Origin: Kiloniellales bacterium
GTDB lineage: Bacteria > Pseudomonadota > Alphaproteobacteria > Kiloniellales > JAKSDN01
Reading direction: 5' to 3'
Length of the DNA stretch: 9,507 bases
NCBI GenBank assembly: GCA_022360075.1
Contig: JAKSDN010000726.1
Span: 1-9,507, forward strand
The notes beneath the pieces are model-generated. The model did not search any database. It had not been told where the DNA came from and saw only the letters and a program-made list of their open reading frames with translations. A program made the translations under genes and the position numbers. Within the stretch, counting starts at the first letter, position 1. Every line of letters begins with the position of its first letter. Positions 7,085 to 9,507 of this stretch are shown piece by piece.

Positions 7085-7100
7085 ACAAGTTATATGCAAA
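7083..7100 (+). promoter_or_regulatory. Operator-like site 2, probable GntR binding site
   Basis: The site reads ATACAAGTTATATGCAAA, with half sites ATACAA and ATGCAA whose starts are 11 bases apart, as in site 1 (6153-6170); only two of 18 positions differ. It lies in the 184-base gap between the divergent gntR and desaturase genes, at the -10 of the candidate rightward promoter, and could also serve autoregulation of gntR. Confidence 0.6.
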
Positions 7101-7142
7101 TATCCGGATTTTCGATCGACCGCAACGGACGATTGCCCCGAC

Positions 7143-8132
7143 ATGAGCCCGCAAACCAGCGCCGCGGCGAAGCCTCACTCGACCATTGGCCCCTCCGAGG
7201 CGGCACGTCGGCTGGTCGACCGCAAGGCGCTACGCCAGATGATGACGCGCAAGGACGGCCCAGGCCTGCTGTTCCTCGCCGCACACCTCGGCCTGATCGC
7301 GGGAAGCGGCAGCCTGATCTATCTGAGCGATCAGGCGTGGCAGACCGCGGCGGCGATGTTCCTGCACGGCATCTTTATCGTGCATCTTTTTGCGCCCCTG
7401 CACGAGTGCAGTCACGGGACCGCCTTCAAGTCGAAATGGCTGAATGACGTCGTCTATTGGCTCAGCGCACTGGCCCTGGGCCTGGCGCCGCTTCACTTCA
7501 AGCTGCAGCACACCGACCACCACACTTATACGCAGGACGTCGACAGAGACCCGCAGATGATCACCATCGGTGAGTCGCTCTGGGGCTATCTCTACTACGC
7601 GTCGGCGGTCCCTTACTTCAAGGATATCGCAAGCAACCTCTTCCGCCATTCCCTGGGACGCTTCTCCGAAAGGGAAAGGCGATATGCCTACGAGGCCGCA
7701 CGCCCGCAGATCGTGCGGGAGGCCCGGATCATGGTCGCGATCTATGTGCTGATCCTTGCGGCTTCCGCGGCGACGCAGTCTTGGATCGCGCTCGTCTACT
7801 GGCTGATCCCGCGGATCATCGGCGAACCGGTAGAGCGCATCATTCGCCTGGCTGAGCACAATGGCTGCGACCGAAGCGCCGACATGCTGCTCAATTCGCG
7901 CACGATCTTGTGCTTCAAGCCGATCCGCTGGCTCTCCTGGAACATGCCGATGCACACGGCGCATCATGCCGTGCCCCAGGTGCCGTTCCACGCCCTGCCG
8001 GAGCTGAACGGCTATCTGCAGGCGCACACGAAGGATGTGAGAAACGGCTATCCGCAGACGGTGGCCTACCAACTGTCCCGGCTGATCGCTCGAGAGCGCC
8101 AACGCCGATTCGGGAAGGCCGGCGCCCTCTAG
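7143..8132 (+). CDS. Membrane fatty-acid-desaturase-type oxygenase (MocD-like)
   Basis: A 329-residue integral membrane protein of the histidine-box di-iron family (fatty acid desaturases, alkane/xylene hydroxylases, MocD). Three boxes are intact: HECSH (87-91), HTDHH (123-127) and HTAHH (271-275), with an EHN at 238-240 that may add a ligand. Hydrophobic segments lie at about 41-62, 68-86, 102-118, 196-210 and 213-227. The frame stays open upstream of 7143, but no ATG or GTG lies between the operator and 7143, so this ATG is chosen although its ribosome-binding site is weak. The next gene encodes a Rieske ferredoxin, the pairing seen for MocD/MocE in rhizopine catabolism, where the pair removes an O-methyl group. 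A demethylating or hydroxylating monooxygenase is therefore likelier than housekeeping lipid desaturation. The link to a GntR regulator and TRAP uptake supports catabolism; the substrate is unknown. Confidence 0.85.
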   Translation: MSPQTSAAAKPHSTIGPSEAARRLVDRKALRQMMTRKDGPGLLFLAAHLGLIAGSGSLIYLSDQAWQTAAAMFLHGIFIVHLFAPLHECSHGTAFKSKWLNDVVYWLSALALGLAPLHFKLQHTDHHTYTQDVDRDPQMITIGESLWGYLYYASAVPYFKDIASNLFRHSLGRFSERERRYAYEAARPQIVREARIMVAIYVLILAASAATQSWIALVYWLIPRIIGEPVERIIRLAEHNGCDRSADMLLNSRTILCFKPIRWLSWNMPMHTAHHAVPQVPFHALPELNGYLQAHTKDVRNGYPQTVAYQLSRLIARERQRRFGKAGAL

Positions 8133-8138
8133 GGCGCC
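8121..8138 (+). other. Perfect hairpin across the desaturase stop codon
   Basis: GGCGCCCT (8121-8128) and AGGGCGCC (8131-8138) are exact reverse complements separated by two bases. In RNA this gives a GC-rich stem of seven pairs with a four-base UCUA loop, and the TAG stop (8130-8132) falls in the loop and stem. There is no following T-run, so it is not a classic terminator; it could act as an mRNA processing or stability element that sets the ratio of oxygenase to ferredoxin. Confidence 0.5.
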
Positions 8139-8187
8139 GCTGCGCACACCTCCTCTAACGGACAAGTGGCTCTGACGGACAAGCGGG

Positions 8188-8532
8188 ATGCCGGACAACA
8201 CCTGGGTCGACGCGATGGCCTGCGATGAGGTCGAAGAGGACTTTCCCGCGGAGGTCACGCTGAAGGGACGGTACTTGGCCGTCTATCGGCACGGCGAGCG
8301 CTTCTTTGCGACCGACGGCTTCTGCACGCACGAGGACGCGAAGCTCTGTGACGGCTATCTCGACGGCGAGGTGATCGAGTGCCCTCTCCATCAGGCCCGC
8401 TTCAACATCGTCACAGGCCAAGTGCTGGGCCCGCCGGCGACGGCGAACCTGACAATCTATCCGGTCCAGGTGAGGGACGGCCGGGTCCTGGTTCAGCTCG
8501 ACGCGGGCGGCGAGGACGGGCGACCGGATTGA
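8188..8532 (+). CDS. Rieske-type [2Fe-2S] ferredoxin, MocE family
   Basis: A 114-residue soluble electron carrier made of a single Rieske domain. The cluster ligands are clear: C46 and H48 (FCTHED) and C65 and H68 (ECPLHQARFN), separated by the 16 residues usual for Rieske ferredoxins. The second box lacks the disulfide cysteines of cytochrome-bc1 Rieske proteins, and there is no membrane anchor or Tat signal, so it is a cytoplasmic ferredoxin of the oxygenase type. An additional cysteine, C54, lies between the boxes. It follows the membrane oxygenase by 55 bases on the same strand and should pass electrons to it, as MocE is thought to do for MocD. No ferredoxin reductase is visible in the window; one may lie downstream or be shared. 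The ribosome-binding site is weak. The last ten residues (about 105-114) are a charged tail beyond the domain. Confidence 0.9.
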   Translation: MPDNTWVDAMACDEVEEDFPAEVTLKGRYLAVYRHGERFFATDGFCTHEDAKLCDGYLDGEVIECPLHQARFNIVTGQVLGPPATANLTIYPVQVRDGRVLVQLDAGGEDGRPD

Positions 8533-8592
8533 GATCAAACGCAAAAGCCTACGGTGGAAACAAACGGACTCGACAACAGGGAGGAAGGAACG

Positions 8593-9507
8593 ATGGCACC
8601 GAAACGATCCGTATCGCTGCTCGCAGGGATCGCGTTGGGGATTGGCGTAGCGGCGGGCGCCGTCGGGGCGAAGGCGGCGGAGCTTGACGAGCGCGAGCTG
8701 CAGGTGGTCGGCACCTGGAGCAGCCTGTCCCAGTGGCGGAACTTCGAGAGCCCGTTCTGGAAGGAGACCCTGCCGGCGGCATCGAAAGGCGCGGTGACCG
8801 CCAACGCGCGCCCGATGGACGAAATGGGACTGACGGGCTTCGAGCTGATGCGCCAACTCAAGCTCGGCGCCTTCGACGTGGTGCACACGCTGGTCGTCTA
8901 CTCCGCCTCGGACGTCCCCTTGGCGAGCGGGGTGGATCTGGCGGGCCTGGTGCGGGACCGGGAGTCCTACCAGAAGATGATCGATGCCTACCGGCCGGTC
9001 CTCGAGAAAGAGTTCGAACGCGCCTACGGGGCCAAGATCCTCGCGCTCTACAGCTTCTCCAGCTACTCGATGCTGTGCAGCCTGGAGGAGAGCGCGCAGG
9101 GTGCCGGGCTGGAGGGGCTCGCGGGCCTGAAGGTCAGAAGCCACAGCACGCCAATGGGCGACTTCATCGAGGGCCTGGGCGGCACCGCCGTCACTCTTCC
9201 CTTTGGCGAGGTCGTGCCTTCGCTGCAACAGGGCGTCGTCGACTGCGGGGTGACCGGCGTGCTGTCGGCCTACCAGGCCAAATGGTGGCAAGTGACGAAC
9301 AGCTATCTCGACATACCGCTGGGCTTCGGCACCGTGGTGGTCGCGGCGAACCTCGACACCTGGAACGAGCTGTCGCCAGAGACCCAAGCCTTCGTCGCCG
9401 CGGAGGTCGCCAAGCTGGAAACCAAGATCTCCGCGGCAAGCGCGGCGGAGGACGATCTTGGCTTCGCCTGTTACGGCGCGGGTCCCTGCGCCGAAGGCGA
9501 TCCCGGC
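8593..9507 (+). CDS. dctP: TRAP transporter substrate-binding protein, DctP type (3' truncated)
   Basis: The frame runs from the ATG at 8593 to the window end without a stop, giving 305 residues of a protein usually about 340-370 long. Residues 1-28 form a signal peptide (basic KR, glycine/alanine-rich core, AKA cleavage motif at 26-28), so the product is periplasmic. The central region LAGLKVRSHSTPMGDFIEGLGG (176-197) is typical of DctP proteins and contains R182 at the position of the conserved arginine that pairs with the ligand carboxylate. It is followed by PFGEVVPSLQQGVVDCGVTG (203-222), also a family signature. A strong GGAGG ribosome-binding site (8580-8584) sits eight bases ahead. 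It is the third gene of the operon after the oxygenase and ferredoxin, 60 bases downstream, so it probably imports their substrate. The partner membrane subunits (DctQ, DctM) should follow beyond the window. Confidence 0.92.
   Translation, partial: MAPKRSVSLLAGIALGIGVAAGAVGAKAAELDERELQVVGTWSSLSQWRNFESPFWKETLPAASKGAVTANARPMDEMGLTGFELMRQLKLGAFDVVHTLVVYSASDVPLASGVDLAGLVRDRESYQKMIDAYRPVLEKEFERAYGAKILALYSFSSYSMLCSLEESAQGAGLEGLAGLKVRSHSTPMGDFIEGLGGTAVTLPFGEVVPSLQQGVVDCGVTGVLSAYQAKWWQVTNSYLDIPLGFGTVVVAANLDTWNELSPETQAFVAAEVAKLETKISAASAAEDDLGFACYGAGPCAEGDPG

Noticed and set aside
6882..7142. An upstream in-frame extension of the desaturase
   Set aside because: It would run back through the candidate promoter and operator and into gntR; family alignment is satisfied by the start at 7143.
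7143..8132. Housekeeping membrane-lipid desaturase for the histidine-box protein
   Set aside because: Not excluded by motifs, but the Rieske partner, TRAP gene and GntR control point to small-molecule catabolism; kept as an alternative only.
8155..9387. A 410-codon open frame on the - strand under the ferredoxin and TRAP genes
   Set aside because: It overlaps two genes with clear Rieske and DctP motifs on the + strand and has no domain or ribosome-binding site of its own.

Overview
The window reads as a GC-rich alphaproteobacterial chromosome, probably from the Rhodospirillales or a relative. The grounds are base composition and codon use, an Rrf2-cysK-moeB cluster, an SH3_4-type periplasmic protein divergent from a D-2-hydroxyacid dehydrogenase, TRAP transport, and a palindromic GTCATTGCGAGC repeat of a type common in this class. 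Taxonomy is inferred from style, not from a marker gene. No rRNA, tRNA, CRISPR array, transposase or phage gene was seen, and no gene-free gap exceeds about 240 bases.

Left part (1-2701, + strand): a compact sulfur-metabolism operon. It holds the 3' part of an Rrf2-family regulator, then cysK (cysteine synthase), moeB (E1-like adenylyltransferase for a sulfur-carrier protein) and a small VOC/glyoxalase-fold protein. Gaps are 43, 13 and 2 bases. A nested palindromic repeat (2739-2829) fills the convergent gap that follows.

Middle part (2882-4687): a D-2-hydroxyacid dehydrogenase of the glyoxylate/hydroxypyruvate reductase type (- strand) is divergent from a secreted two-module SH3-like protein (+ strand). 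The SH3 gene ends 29 bases from the end of the next, convergent gene.

Right part (4717-9507): what looks like a dedicated catabolic regulon. On the - strand lie a GntR/FCD regulator and, downstream of it, a 458-residue DRE-TIM (HMG-CoA lyase/homocitrate synthase superfamily) protein of unknown reaction. Divergent on the + strand lie a membrane di-iron desaturase/hydroxylase, a MocE-type Rieske ferredoxin, and a TRAP-type periplasmic binding protein cut by the window end. Two AT-rich sites (6153-6170 and 7083-7100) match at 16 of 18 positions. They sit in the promoter of the DRE-TIM gene and in the gntR/desaturase intergenic region. They are the best candidates for the GntR operators and would tie both arms into one regulon.

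The simplest reading is uptake of a small carboxylate-bearing compound by TRAP, oxidative attack (hydroxylation or demethylation, as in the rhizopine MocD/MocE pair) by the membrane oxygenase fed by the Rieske protein, and C-C bond chemistry by the DRE-TIM enzyme. The substrate is unknown. The ferredoxin reductase and the TRAP membrane subunits are not in the window.
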